In this document: piece after piece, positions 11,278 to 23,069 of the stretch
Layout of the letters: each line of letters opens with the position of its first letter
How positions within the stretch are numbered: position 1 is the stretch's first letter
Assembly (NCBI GenBank): GCA_963680875.1
Contig: OY804580.1
Coordinates: 98,857,353 to 98,921,352 of the forward strand
Source: Bathymodiolus brooksi
Lineage: Eukaryota; Mollusca; Bivalvia; Mytilida; Modiolidae
Reading direction: 5' to 3'
Length of the DNA: 64,000 nt
The notes under the pieces: model-generated
The model's database searches: none
Told to the model about the DNA's origin: nothing
What the model saw: only the letters and a program-made list of their open reading frames with translations
Position numbers and translations under genes: made by a program

Positions 11278-11577
11278 GGATGTGGTCGAGTGGTCTAGGG
11301 TGCTGGACGTAAGGCTAAGCGAATGGTGCTGCAGTGTATAAATGGTGTGGGTTCAAATCCCGTCGAGGGAAGAACAAAAATTTGATAGCTCGAAAATCTA
11401 ATTCTAACACTGTTTGGTTTAATTTTCAGACGTATATATATACGCATAGATTTTATTTAATTAGACATTGATAAAGTCCCTCGGTGGGACGAAAATTTTG
11501 TCATTCTACGAAGTGTTTAATTCTTTATCACTTTGTTTTGTGTACTTGGTGTTGTTTTACAAACCATTTTAGACGTT

Positions 11578-11605
<28 letters not shown>
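11278..11605 (+). mobile_element. tRNA-headed SINE-like insertion with TA tail
   Basis: A-box-like TGGTCGAGTGG and B-box GGTTCAAATCC in a class II tRNA-like head (11279-11372). A body follows containing aagtccctcggtgggacgaa, and then a TA microsatellite at 11578-11604. The anticodon arm does not fold convincingly, so this is not a functional tRNA. Confidence 0.6.
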
Positions 11606-11608
<3 letters not shown>

Positions 11609-11869
11609 AGTAGTAGAATGGCTCTACAATACCATTTCAACTTATCCAGAAAAATGGCTTAGCTGAGTTCAATATAACAAGATTCTGCTGTAAAAGACTG
11701 CTACAGTCAACACTTTTCCTTGTTTTAAACTTAACTATCAACTTTAAATTTAATTTCATTTCAAAGTTAAACACTATCAGTAAATTTTCATTTGAAAGTA
11801 CCTTTACAATATAATTGGTGTTGGAAATATACTTCAATTTAAATATTTCAGAAATCATCTAAATATATG

Positions 11870-12052
11870 CAGTCAAACCTGTATATAAAGGGCACTCAAA
11901 GGAACCTGAAAATGTGGTCTTTATGAGCAGTTGCCCTATATATACAGGTTAAAATTATATGCACTATTCATTTATAATGCGAAAAATGAGACAGCTCTTT
12001 ATAGCCAGTGATGTGTTATATAGAGGTGCCCTTTAAGGCAGGCTTGACTGTA
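11870..12052. mobile_element. MITE, CAGTCAAACCTG family, flanked by a 24-bp direct duplication
   Basis: Ends cagtcaaacctgtatat and aaggcaggcttgactgta. Identical 24-bp copies of flanking sequence lie at 11844-11867 and 12051-12074, the right one only 8 bp from the GRK glycine-loop exon. Confidence 0.72.
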
Positions 12053-12082
12053 TTTCAGAAATCATCTAAATATAATACTTAC

Positions 12083-12174
12083 ATTTTCCCTGTATCTGCC
12101 TTCCGACACCCATATACCTCTCCAAACCCTCCTCGTCCTATAATTCTATGTACACTGAAATCGTTCATGGTTAA
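12083..12174 (-). CDS. GRK2: GRK2/3-type receptor kinase, glycine-loop exon
   Basis: Minus-strand exon of 92 nt, with acceptor cttttctcttccag just above 12174 and donor gtaagt just below 12083. It reads LTMND followed by [17 protein letters not shown] and CRKADTGK, then two bases of the ATG completed by the next exon. GRGGFG is the nucleotide-binding glycine loop of the kinase domain; the whole segment is almost identical to vertebrate GRK2/3. It starts in phase 0, exactly fitting the end of the 23018-23069 exon, and ends in phase 2. A MITE-like repeat with a 24-bp direct duplication of flanking sequence sits only 8 bp below the exon end (11844-12074). Confidence 0.97.
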
Positions 12175-12343
12175 CTGGAAGAGAAAAGACAGTTTTCTTG
12201 AACTAAATGTTTAAAACATTTTACTTAAATGGCAATAGACTTTTTAGAAGGTCACTCCTTCTGTGATGAAAAAGTGGCCTTATAAGTTGGGTGGTCTCCC
12301 TTGAGGTAGACATATACTATATTTCCATACATCTGACATGATA

Positions 12344-12598
12344 AGGGTTAGGGGTATGGTGTTAAACGCCACTTTCAACATTATTTCAGTTATATAGTGG
12401 CGGTCAGTTTTATTGGTGGAGGAAACCAGAGGAAATCACCAACCTGCCGCAAGTCACTGACAAACTTTATCACATAATGTTGTAAAGAGTACACCTCTCC
12501 ATGAGCGGCATTCAAACTCACAACTTTAGTGGCTATAGTCACTGATTGCATAGGTAATTGTAATTCTAACTACCATACGATCATGACCACGACGGCCC
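12344..12598 (-). mobile_element. SINE, main family, nearly full length
   Basis: Tail gtgttaaacgccactttcaa at 12359, head ending cgatcatgaccacgacggcc at 12597. A short deletion removes part of the cggagtacccgga motif. Confidence 0.88.
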
Positions 12599-12839
12599 TT
12601 AAAGGTTTGAGGGGATTTGGAAGAAAAAATTTGACCATGAAACTGCACCTTAACAAAAAGGTTTATTTTTCAACACGAATCATTTTTCATAATCTCTTTG
12701 ATAAAACGACAAGTATCTAAACTTACACGACATACTATACTGTAAAGCAAATATAATATTACTCACATTTGCATTGTGCCAAATTTTTTATTTATTACAA
12801 TTTTGTATTTGTCTGCAAAATTTCATGTTTCTAGTAGTT

Positions 12840-13064
12840 CAATAGTTGGATTTACAACTACCTGTGCAATCAGTTCCTATCAACCCTACCATTGTGAGTT
12901 CGAAGCCAGTTCGTGGCGAGGTGTACTCGATACAACATTACGTCATAAAGTTTATCAGTGACTTGCGACAGATACTCCGGTTTCCACCACCAATAAAACT
13001 GACCGCCACGATATAACTGAAATATTGTTGAAAGTGGCGTTAAACACCATAAACCAACCAACCA
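12840..13064 (+). mobile_element. SINE, main family, 5'-truncated
   Basis: Starts within the A-box region (atagttggatttacaactac) and ends with tail gaaagtggcgttaaacacca plus taaaccaaccaacc. It lacks the first approximately 25 bases of the head. Confidence 0.88.
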
Positions 13065-13609
13065 AATATCATACATGCTTTTAACAGCAAGAATGGATAT
13101 ATACATTTGTAACATTTTGCTTTGAGCTCAATAGAACCACTTCTAAAATCAATTTCCTAATCTAATTAAGCATGTATTCTTCTGGATTGAGAATCGTAAG
13201 TAATTATATAACAGTAAAATGAAGCGTATTCAAATACTAATGGTCTTAACCTCAGATAAACACTGTACTATATATATCTTATACTGTGTACATCACTACT
13301 TCACATTATATCATCTAAATAAGGGTAATAAAAAAATTACCGAACTCCGAACAATCTTCTAAAGGGAAAGTCAAAACTCATAAGTATATAAACAGACAAA
13401 ATCAGTCAACAACCGGAAAACTGTGAAAACCGTAATGACCCCGACTTGGTACAGGCATTTCTAAAGAAATGATGGGTTGAATCAGATTTTAAAGCGCCAA
13501 ACCTCCCGTTTCATTACGGCTCAAAGGTTTTGGCTGTCACTATAACAGTATTTATAACAATACTGGAACAAAACAGGTAAAATAGTTGTACAGGTATTAT
13601 TTGTAGGAA

Positions 13610-13972
13610 CCACATCGGTGATGGTTAGCATGCTGACCTCGAGTGTGGTTGATCGTGGTCTTAGACCCAGTTGGTTCAAACCAAAGACTATAAAATTGGT
13701 ACATGTATATGCTGCTTCTCTGCTAAGCACCCAGCGCTAAGAAGTAAGAGCAAAGACTGGTTGGCTCGGAAGCAGGATAATGTGTCAGAGTGGAGTGACA
13801 TGTCTACCCGCAGACTGTCGTTTCAGTGAGCTAGCACTATAAAAATCCAATTCTGGGTGTTGGTATAGTACAAAGCGGACCTCATCATCATCTTCTCATT
13901 GAAAATTAACTTGTTCTCGCCATGATATAGCTGAAATCATGTTGAATTGGCATTAAACAACAATCACTCACT
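13610..13972 (+). mobile_element. SINE-like element, third type
   Basis: tRNA-like head (atggttagcatgctgacctc; B-box-like GGTTCAAACC) is followed by a long body and a tail (gaacttgttctcgccatgatatagc split here as ttgttctcgccatgatatag, then attggcattaaacaacaatc). The body and tail recur at 8736-8935; the head recurs at 17850-17943. Confidence 0.75.
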
Positions 13973-14191
13973 CTTAACAATTTTTAAGCAATATCTTTAT
14001 AACTACTTGTCTACTGTATCAATAAACACCACAAATTTCCAGCATTAAAGGAGCACCTACATTGTATATCAGGCATATCTCCACTTTCAGATACAAATGT
14101 ACATGGAAATCTGTTTTTCAACGATTACAAGATAATGGTTGGTTCAGAGTTCATGTACAACTCTCTAGGCCACTGAGTCATTGAAGTTTAC

Positions 14192-14374
14192 TAGAGTGAA
14201 ACTTGTCTAAATGGTACCCTGTATAAACTGGAATCCTTGTATCAAACAAATCTAATTAAAGTCCCAATAATACAAAATCTTTGTTAATTTAACCCGTATA
14301 AACTGAACGCCTGTCTATTCCGAACACAAAAGTTGGTCCCAGAAGGAGGTTCGGTTTAAACAAGTTTCACTCTA
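14192..14374. mobile_element. MITE, CCTGTCTAAA family
   Basis: Inverted ends TAGAGTGAAACTTGT and ACAAGTTTCACTCTA, with aaagtcccaataatacaaaa inside. The termini are nearly perfect, making this the best preserved copy. Confidence 0.78.
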
Positions 14375-14401
14375 CATGTTTAATATTCTTTGATTATTGA
14401 A

Positions 14402-14582
14402 TACAAGTGTTTAATGCTACTTTCCACAATATTTCAGGTATATTGTTGCAGTCAGTTTTATTGGTGGGTGAAACTATATATAGTGAACAATTTAGTGATG
14501 ATAGGTACCTCTGATTGCACAGATACTGGTAGATGTAAATCTAATGACATGTGCACCATGCAACCAGGGCCATGGCAGCCAC
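14402..14582 (-). mobile_element. SINE, main family, decayed with internal deletion
   Basis: Tail and head are recognisable (gtgtttaatgctactttcca ... gcaccatgcaaccagggcca) but about 80 bp of the body between the ggtgggtgaaac and tttagtgatgatagg motifs is missing. Confidence 0.75.
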
Positions 14583-14911
14583 ACTATTAAAGTAATAACA
14601 CATGAAGGCCTCCTATTTACTGACAGGTCAATCAGAAAAGTTGAAAGCTGGGGGTTTTTTTTGCGAATTTTTGGTGCAAAATTTTGGCCCAGGCATCCGC
14701 CCCTTCTTTTTTAATAACCATTTTTTTTTAGCAATTCTAGATTCACTGTTGTTATTTACATTTACCCATTTTAAAAGGAAAAAGAAATTAATGCAAGGGA
14801 CTCTCAATTTCACAGAGACATGCATAAAGAAAATATATCATGATGTATTACCAGTAAGATGATAGTGAAAGTAATTAATTTCTATAGAATGAAATGATGT
14901 TAATTTCCTTA

Positions 14912-16860
14912 AAGTAATAATTTTTTGATTAGAAAACGGAAAAATCTAAATATTTCGTAAAGCGTAGATTTTTTTTTAACGCATCCAACGAGAGTTTTGT
15001 CAGGAATTTTACTACCATTTTGGAATTGTATAAATATTTACGGTTGAAATTATTCTGAAGGCCCTGCTCATCTGAAAAATTACCAATTTTTGGCGTTATT
15101 TTGGTCTTTATTTCAGGCTAAGTTCTTCAAAATAGGCCAAGTTTGCTCTTTAAATGTGACAGCCAACTCACCGTGGACGTAATCCCATATAACAATAGGA
15201 ACGACGGTGGTCCCGCAGCTGGTCTATTGTCTCTCGTCGAAGTGCCGGAGAAGGCTATTGTTCCCTTCATGGTTAATGCATTTGACTATGTGACATTTAT
15301 ACACAGGCTTACCTGAGATTTACCTGGACAATTTTGAAAAAAAAAGTGAAATCATAAATTTTCATAATTACTGATTTTTAATTTGACCAAGTTATTTCAA
15401 TCTTTCGGAAATAATTCGAAAAAGAACGTTTTTTTTTGCTAATAAATTTACTGAAGTTAAACATAGAGTACACAATTATTGGATATGAATAAAATTTTAT
15501 AGGTAAAAACGTTATATACAATCTGTCATTTACAACCGGTGTACCCTTCAATCTGTAATCATGTTGGACTGGATTCAGCTTTCCTCGTCGCTGGACTCGT
15601 CGTCACCAAAATCAATTATTATTGGGGGAATCTCACTCCTATCAATGCAATTCTCTTTCCCATACTCCTTTTCTATTTCTAATACATGGTCTTCTGCCTT
15701 CGCCCAAACTTCATTTGTAATTCTGCCAAACCCCCCATAAACAAGTTCTTTCACATCCTTCAAACGAAAAGTTGTATTGTTTTCTGCAACAAACCCTTTA
15801 ACCTGTGCCCAAATAAGTTCTATGGGGTTCAATTCGCAATGGCGAACAGGGGTTCTTAGAACTTCGTGACCGTGTAGGTTGGCAATTTTATCAGTTTTAA
15901 AAACGGAAAGGAGTTTCTTAAATTTGATTTTTTCATAAAGTTGTTTTTTAGTTTCAAGGGGCTGAAAAGGAATGTTGTGTTTTGAAAGATAATCTTGTAA
16001 GACAGCTTTTCTCTGATTAAAGTTTGGCACAACAGTTTCTTCAGTCTTGATGTTGTGATAACTGGCATTATCTAAAACGATAACACTTGGGCTTTTTAAT
16101 GCTGGCATAAGCTGATTTTCGAACCAGTTTAGAAAGATGGGCCCGTTCATTTCTTGGTGATAATCCCCATCTTTAGCTTTGGCAAGAAAAACCAAATCAC
16201 ACCTATCAATCAAACCCTCCTCACGATTACCAGGGTGCAACGGTCAAAATCATCAAGAGTTTTCTTTCTTTCGGTCTGTTGGATTCAGGAGGACTTTTAC
16301 CGTTTACAACTCTATACACAGAACTGTAAGATATGCCAGCAGCCTTGCATGTTCTTTTAATCAAATTATCTGGGGAATAAAATGGTCTTCCCCTGGCCTT
16401 CTCAAGCTGAAAAAACTTGAATAGATTTAACACAATGTTTTTACAATCTTTTGACAAGTCCTTTGTTTTACCCATTCTTGCAATGTTTATATATATGTTA
16501 AGATGTCAAAAAATAGGTTTATGAAGAAATTTTATGTGAACTTTTAGAAAGATTTTAAAGTTTAAAAATGGAGTGTCAAAATATGCCTGTACACGTGTCT
16601 CTGTCTCTATCAAGGTAAGATTTACCTGGCTGCTACCTCTAGTTAGTTTACTCCCACCTCTATTTTGGCGGTAAAAATCGGGGAAAATGTCAAATTTCAG
16701 ATGAGTGCAGCAATAATGAAAGGTTATTGTTAGATGAAATGCATATTTTAAAAATGGTAGTAAAATTCTGCACAAAACTCTCGTTTACTGTGTTTTAAAA
16801 AAATGTATTGTTTTCGAGAAAACTCAAATTTTCCGTTTTCTAATCAAAAAATTATTACTT
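14912..16860 (-). mobile_element. IS630/Tc1-superfamily DNA transposon with TA target duplication
   Basis: A 1949-bp element flanked by TA (14910-14911 and 16861-16862). The outermost 31 bases are perfect inverted repeats beginning AAGTAATAATTTTTTGATTA. A second inverted block (AACGAGAGTTTTGT, then AATTTTACTACCATTTT) lies about 85 bp inside each end, and weaker similarity (CTCATCTGAAA) continues further in. It contains one broken transposase on the minus strand. Confidence 0.9.
15575..16475 (-). pseudogene. DDE transposase, IS630/Tc1-type, internally deleted and frameshifted
   Basis: Minus strand. The N-terminal part starts MGKTKDLSKDCKN and has a helix-turn-helix (TCKAAGISYSSVYRVVNGK). A one-base shift near the run aaagaaagaaaa (about 16255) breaks the frame; in the shifted frame the conserved LDDFDRCTLVIVRR is readable. 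The sequence then jumps into the catalytic region: GDYHQEMNGPIFLNWFENQL, VIVLDNASYH (second Asp) and HCELNPIELIWAQ (Glu). The segment with the first catalytic Asp (usually DETW-like) is missing, so about 100 codons have been deleted. The tail is acidic (DFGDDESSDEES). It cuts and pastes DNA in intact relatives; this copy cannot. From 15575 to about 16205 the frame is still open, which suggests recent activity or recent deletion. Confidence 0.85.
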
Positions 16861-17849
16861 TAGTAACAAATACAGCTACGAGGTCTGGCACGAGAGGAAA
16901 TTCTAAACTAGTTCCTAAATGCTCAATATCATTGTCGTATTCTGTCCCGTACATTGTAACTAAAATACAATTAAATTTATTTTTAAATTTTAATAGAGCA
17001 GTACATCTTAATTAATCCATCGATTTCTATTTTTAAATTTCGTTCCCTTTCTAATAAATGTAAAATTACAAATGAAGAGTAGATCGATTTAATTGTTACT
17101 CTGTCTTCACTTAACATTTAACAGGGCTTTCAATATTTTTCAAGTGTACCAGTACTTCACTATTTACAGGCGGTTTTTAATCTTAAAATTTGAACATTTC
17201 TCATGAATATCTTATGCAACAGTCTTTGAAATTATGAGGTACCAATTACATTTTAAGTGGGAAAACGGATATTGAAAGGCATACAGAATCATGTCAATAC
17301 ATTTTACGAAAAACACGACTTTTTTCAATAAATTTATAACATTGGAAATTCAGAAACTGTTAAAGTTAGATGAATTTTGTTTTCTCAAAAATCAGCAAAA
17401 TTGATAAATATGATATTGAATAATTTAATATTTCAACCATAGAGCTCACGTACAGATGTGGATAAACCAAGTCACCTCATATATGATATCATATTTAAAC
17501 ATTATCAGTTCAAATAAAAAACTTAGCACAGTTTCTTCCCTAATTAATGTCTTGGTTTTTTTTTATGTTACAAAATATACAGTGATTTCAATGACTTTTA
17601 TTCCTTTTAAAGACAGGATACAAATTGATCATGATTAGATCTAATACTTTCTTCTTTATACCTTGATTAACTGCTTGATTTAAAACACACTCCAGATGTA
17701 TACTTTTGTACTCTTACCGAAATAAGGACACTGGTTAACATGAACCCTGATTTGATGTTAGAGGGTGATTGTTCGTTTTGTTGATAATAGTGAAATTGTT
17801 GACCATCACTGTTTAAACTTTTATGCTGCATAATTACTGGGGCCAATAT

Positions 17850-17943
17850 CAATTTTATAGTCTTAGCTTGACCCGGCCTGGGATTGAATCCATGATATAC
17901 TGCAGTCAATGCTAGCATGCTAACCATTGAAGCACCGATGCCA
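17850..17943 (-). mobile_element. tRNA-like SINE head, third type
   Basis: On the minus strand: caatggttagcatgctagca with B-box-like GGATTCAATCC. Followed by a piece of the GTTTAAACAGTGAT repeat (17762-17825) rather than the usual body. Confidence 0.6.
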
Positions 17944-19197
17944 TTAGGTTTCATTACAAGATAAAATCACACAATGTTGACAGTTACAATGTACCAGTCT
18001 AGATATACTCTTTTTCTTCCCCCTTTTTACCCATTTCAATGAAAGTATACTTGAACTTAAAAAATTTCCATTTGTGGGTGTCATTATTTGATTAATTATT
18101 CTCCACAGATTTTCTACAGCATACACTGAAAATTGAAGATGAATATTATCATTATACTGTTATATATTGATCACAACAAACTCAAAAACCATTAAAGTGT
18201 TTTGAAGCTTCCAGCATAAGAAGTGATTCCTCTTTTATTCTTCATTATTTTATTTTTTTGGTTTCATCATTGTTTACTCATCTCAAAGTAACAACACAAT
18301 AACATATTTAAAAACGTGTTTAGTTGATCTAAAATATCCTCAACATGCTTAAATCTTTTGTAGCTTATATTTTAATTTGATATCTTCCCTGATTCTGACG
18401 AAAAAATCAATCAATCTTGATCAGTCTGACAAGAGCTGGTAAAAGTCATTTGTATTCTATACAAGATTTCATGCTTGTGTCAAGTATTTCACCATTGTTC
18501 AACAATCGTAATTCGTCTTTGTGACGTTTCCTATCTAGTACTGTTAAACTTGTTATTATATACAAAAGAAATGAAGTAAAGACTGGGAAACGCTGAACTC
18601 ATGATGACTGACAGGGTTTATATTACAATGTTACACAAGTAAGTAACGAGACATAAAAATACAAAATTATTTAACCTTGACCTTTTCTGATACAGATAAT
18701 CACCACAAGGTCACAATTAAAAATAATGTCTGCTTCCTTTCACCTTCACCCTGACTTTTTTTTTTGCTGGATTAAAAAAAATATGCTAAAATGTTGAAAA
18801 CGGATCAGATGATTTTAAGATGCAATTTGCATACATACGGAAGTCCTCACAGAAATCTAGTCACTTAAGACACATATCTAGAAACAGGTGTCCAGTATAT
18901 AACTACATTACACTGGGGGGAGGTTTTGTAATAAAATGAATAACAAAATACCACACCATCAGATCAGTTCCAAAATTCAATAGCAAAATCATAAGAACAG
19001 AGTCGAATTAAATACCTTTAAAACATATATTATATACATGACCACTCACTCAATTGGCTTGGTTCAGGCACTTCAATAAAAAGTGGCAGGGCTAAACTAT
19101 TTTATTGGCCCAAACTTCCCCTCTTAGTTAAATAATGTGGGAATGCATGTATTCCACATGTGAGCAATTGTATTGTTCTTAAAAGAATGATGGAATA

Positions 19198-19497
19198 CAG
19201 TAGTCCCTTTATATAAGGCCCCTAATACAATAGTCCCTTTATATAAGGCCCCTAATACAGTAGTCCCTTTATACAAGGCCCCTAATACAGTAGTCCCTTT
19301 ATATAAGGCCCCTAATACAGTAGTCCCTTTATACAAGGCCCCTAATACAGTAGTCCCTTTATATAAGGCCCCTAATACAGTAGTCCCTTTATATAAGGCC
19401 CCTAATACAGTAGTCCCTTTATATAAGGCCCCTAATACAGTAGTTCCTTTATATAGGGCCCCTAATACAGTAGCCCCTTTATATAAGGCCCCTTTCA
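19198..19497 (+). repeat. 30-bp minisatellite, about 10 copies
   Basis: Unit tagtccctttatataaggcc + cctaatacag, period 30, with single-base variants (atacaagg, atatagggc). Because 30 is divisible by three, the minus strand is open and reads GALYKGTTVL repeatedly; I regard that as an artefact. Confidence 0.97.
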
Positions 19498-19548
19498 CCA
19501 ATGCTGAATTAGTAAACTACTAGTAAATTGTCTTTCTCTTAATTATAG

Positions 19549-19805
19549 AGGGCCAGGGTGGTTCAATGAGTTAGGTAGTTGGATTACCTACAACTCATAC
19601 AAGCCTATCACCAATACGGCGTGGGTTCGCACCCGGCTTTGTAAATTACAAAAAAGGGTAAACTCAACTCGCAGCCACAAGTGATAAAGTTTACCAGTTG
19701 CCTGCCCATGATCGGTGGTTCTCTCCGGGTACTCCGACTTCTTCCACCACTAAAACTGGTCGCCATGATATAGCGGAAATATTGTGAAAGTGGCATTAAA
19801 CACAA
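19549..19805 (+). mobile_element. SINE, second tRNA-headed subfamily
   Basis: Head gggtggttcaatgagttagg with B box GGTTCGCACCC. The body has a shared tail (gatatagcggaaatattg, gtggcattaaacac) but a different 5' half from the main family. Nearly identical in layout to 50041-50296. It ends exactly where a hairpin-ended repeat starts. Confidence 0.85.
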
Positions 19806-21552
19806 ACCAGAGGCTCTCAAGAGCCTATATCGTTCACCTGGTTATAAAAAGAACCAATTGGTCCTATGTAAAAACTATGTCATGCAGTGGTAGTCATCTA
19901 GGAATTCTGATCAATATAAAAAACACAAAGTTTGTAAAGGACCTTCCAATGATTGGTTTCCAACTGGGTCCCCCATAAATCTATGACTTGAGATGGTGGC
20001 TAGCTTGGATTTCCAATCAGCATAAAAAAAAACTAAATTTGTAGAGGCCCATCAAATGAACATTCCTGAAAAGTTTGGTTTCAATTGTCCAAGTGGTTTC
20101 AGTAAAGAAGTGTTTTAAAACATTTTCCCATAAGTTCTACCATAGCTGCCATCTTGAATTTTATATCAAAACAAAAAACCTAAAGTTTGTAGAGGACCAT
20201 CCAATGAACATTCATGTACAGTCAGACTTCAATCAGATTTTCATTTTGAAACATTTTTCCCATAGGGTCCAATGTTAAACTAAGTCCTGCCGTAGCCACC
20301 ATCTTGGATTTCATATCAGAACAAAAAAACATAAAATTTGTAGAGGATTATCCAGTGAACATTCCTGTGTAGTTTGGATTGAGTCTGATTTATAGTTTCT
20401 GAGAAGAAGGCATTTCTGATACAGTTTGACTTTGGGGTTGTTGTCTCATTGACATTTACCCCATATCTCATTATATTCATATTTGAACATTTTCCCATAG
20501 GGTCCAATGTTAATATATGTCCTGCGGTGGCAGCCATCTTGGATTTCGGATTGGCATAAAAAACCCAAACTTCTTAGAGGACCTTCAAATGATTATTCTT
20601 GGGCAGTTTGGTTTCAATTGTCCAAGTGGTTTAAGAGAAGAAGCGTTTTGAAACATTTTTCCTATAGGGTCCAATGTTAAACTAAGTCCTGCCATAGTCG
20701 CCATTTTGAATTTCATATCGGAACAAAAAACCTAGTTTGTAGAGGACCATCCAATGAACATTCATGTACAGTTTGGCTTTAATCATATTTGTAGTTTCTG
20801 AGAAGAAGGCATTTGAACATTTTCCCATAGGGTCCAATGTTAATCTATGTCCTGCGGTGGTGGCCAGCTTGGATTTTCGATCGGCATAAAAAACCTAAAC
20901 TTTGTAGAGGACCTTCCAATGATCATTCCTGGGTAGTTTGGTTTCAATTTTCCAAGTGGTTTCAGAGAAGAAGAGTTTTGAAACATTTTTCCCATAGGGA
21001 CCAATGTTAAACTAAGTCCTGCCGTAGCCGCCATTTTGAATTTCATATCGGAACAAAAAACCTAAAGTTTGTAGAGGACCATCCAATGAAAATCCATGTA
21101 CAGTTTGGCTTTAATCATATTTGTAGTTTCTGAGAAGAAGGCATTTGAACATTTTTCCATAGGGTCCAATGTTAATCTATGTCCTGCGGTGGTGGCCATC
21201 TTGGATTTCTGATCCACTTAAATAAGAGAAAATTGGTAAAGGACATTCCAATGATCATTCATTTACAGTTTGGGTTCAGTCAGTTCATTAGTTTCAGAGA
21301 AGAGGATCTTTGAAATTTCAGCCAATCAGAGCATATTATTGGCCCTGGCAGCCATGTTGAATATCCAACTGGAACGAAAAACACGAAAAACAGAAAATTT
21401 GTAGAGGACTATCCAAGGAACATTCCTGCTAAGTTTGGTTCCAATTGGCCCAGTGGTTTCGGAGAAGAAGCTTGAAATGTGAAAAGTTTACAGACGACGG
21501 ATGCCAAGTGATGGCAATAGTTCCCATGGACCTTTGGTCCAGGTGAACTAAA
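19806..21552 (+). mobile_element. hairpin-ended GAGGCTC repeat, long, with internal modules
   Basis: Starts accagaggctctcaagagcc (stem AGGCTCT/AGAGCCT) and tcgttcacctgg. Five or so modules of about 180 bp follow, alternating between two types (ttcccatagggtccaatgtt, gccatcttggatttc, ggaccttccaatgatcattc). It ends in a second hairpin, TGGACC-TTT-GGTCCA, and ggtgaactaa. Non-coding. Confidence 0.88.
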
Positions 21553-22153
21553 AATCAAATCAAATCATCCTCTTTATTATAAGGTCACTTTTTCATTACA
21601 GAAGAAAAGTTTGACCACAGAGGTAATCAGAATCCTTTTATATTAACTTAAGTACATGTGTAGGAGGTGACTTTATTTATTGTTATTTTTCTCTAGAGCA
21701 TATGTTATTAATTAAACAAAGCCATTCCTAAGCTTTTTAATAGATAGGATGGTGATTACGTCCTAACAATGTCACAAAGCTAGAACCAATATACAAGTAA
21801 CAAGAGGATATTAGTATAAACAGGTGAGGAAGTCGAATGTCCTATCACCTTTAGGAGGAAACCATTCTCTTTTATTGTGTGTTTTTCAAATATGATTAAA
21901 ATCAGTTGTTATTATACACTACACTCCCCCCCTCACATCTGACAGAACCTGATTAGAGATCATGTCCAGATGAACTCATTATCAGCCAATGAAAATGCCA
22001 CTGGTTAAATCTTAACAGTGCCTTTTACACTGTCTTATTATTGCATCACAAACGTAAAACTTTCTGATTGGTTGATTTCTCTTTTATTCCTATACGAAAG
22101 AACACCCTCTAATTGGGTTCAGTCATATTTTAGGGGGAGCATAGTGTATTACA

Positions 22154-22418
22154 GGTTTGGTTTATGGTTTTTAACGACACTTTCAACAATATTTTAGTTT
22201 ATCGTAGCAGTCAGTTTTATTGGTGGAGGAAACTGGAGTACCCGAAGAAAGCCACCGACCTGTCGCAAGTCACTGACAAACTATATTCATGTAATGTTGT
22301 ACTAAGTACACCTCACAATGAACAGGGTTCGAACTCATGACTTTAGTGGTGATAGGCATTGACTGCACAGGTAGTTGTAAATCCAACTACCATATGATCA
22401 CGACCATGACAGCCCCTA
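22154..22418 (-). mobile_element. SINE, main family, full length
   Basis: Tail from 22154, head ending atcacgaccatgacagcccc at 22417. Substitutions in the tail (ttaacgacac) suggest moderate age. Confidence 0.88.
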
Positions 22419-22563
22419 GTCTATCATAAAAGCTGACATAAATCAGATTGGTGTATTTCTGTGTTTCTAGGCAACCATTTTTACTGTAATTTTCCTATTG
22501 TTAAAAGTCAATTCTCTCTTTTTTTCTTACTTCTGGTTTTCCTAATTATCAAAGACTATCCTT

Positions 22564-22728
22564 ATACAGGAAATTCCTGTCTGAAATCAAAGAATAATAC
22601 AGATTCTGCATAAATCAAATTTTTATTAAAGTCCAAATGTAAAAATATATTTGATTAATTTAACACCTGTCTATTCAAAACGCAAAGGCTGATCCTAAAA
22701 AAAGTTCTACTTAGACAGGTCTCACTGT
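22564..22728. mobile_element. MITE, CCTGTCTAAA family, diverged
   Basis: Ends atacaggaaattcctgtctg and ttagacaggtctcactg; interior aaagtccaaatgtaaaaata. Confidence 0.65.
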
Positions 22729-23017
22729 TTCTGTTTGGAGGCATGGAAGTCTGAGTAACTAAGGTTGTCAAGTTCCCAACAACAAGCCTGACACCACTGT
22801 TCTGGGAGCACACCCATCCACACCTTAATTGTCAAGGTTCCAATACACCTGACCAGGACTGGGAATTTCACCTGTCAGTTTGTTATATCTGCAGTCTTTC
22901 ACCCTCCTCCCTCCCCAAAAAAAGCCTGAAAGTCATAACAAAGCTGAAAAAATAACCAAACTCATTCCTATCTATATACAGTATATCTAGCATTGTGTAA
23001 TATATTATATAACATAC

Positions 23018-23069
23018 CTGTATGTTTAATTCTAAATTTTTCCATTGACAAAATCTTGTATATTTTTCA
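23018..23069 (-). CDS. GRK2: GRK2/3-type receptor kinase, linker exon between RGS-homology and kinase domains
   Basis: Minus-strand exon of only 52 nt: acceptor ctattttcag, donor gtatgtt. Its first base completes the serine codon begun by the 53159-53220 exon; then it reads EKYTRFCQWKNLELNIQ and ends in phase 0. Human GRK2 has DKFTRFCQWKNVELNIH at this point, between the RGS-homology domain and the kinase domain. The protein order and phases on both sides are exactly those needed, which makes chance resemblance very unlikely. The exon is isolated by introns of about 10.8 kb and 30.1 kb full of transposons. Confidence 0.96.

Larger units (their letters stand above)
10819..12082 (-). other. GRK2 intron, 1264 bp
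   Basis: Lies between the glycine-loop exon and the catalytic-lysine exon. It contains a tRNA-headed SINE-like insertion with a TA tail (11278-11605) and a MITE-like element (11870-12052). The remaining sequence, 10828-11277 and 11606-11843, shows nothing recognisable. Confidence 0.9.
12175..23017 (-). other. GRK2 intron, about 10.8 kb
   Basis: Filled by SINEs, MITEs, an IS630/Tc1-type transposon (14912-16860), a 30-bp minisatellite and a long hairpin-ended repeat, each listed separately. I see nothing identifiable at 13065-13609, 14583-14911, 16863-17761, 17944-19197, 21553-22153, 22419-22563 and 22729-23017. Confidence 0.9.

Noticed and set aside
19124..19501. 125-residue minus-strand open frame reading GALYKGTTVL nine times
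   Set aside because: The period is 30 bp, so any open frame repeats. The flanks are non-coding, there are no splice sites or start context, and the plus strand is a plain minisatellite.
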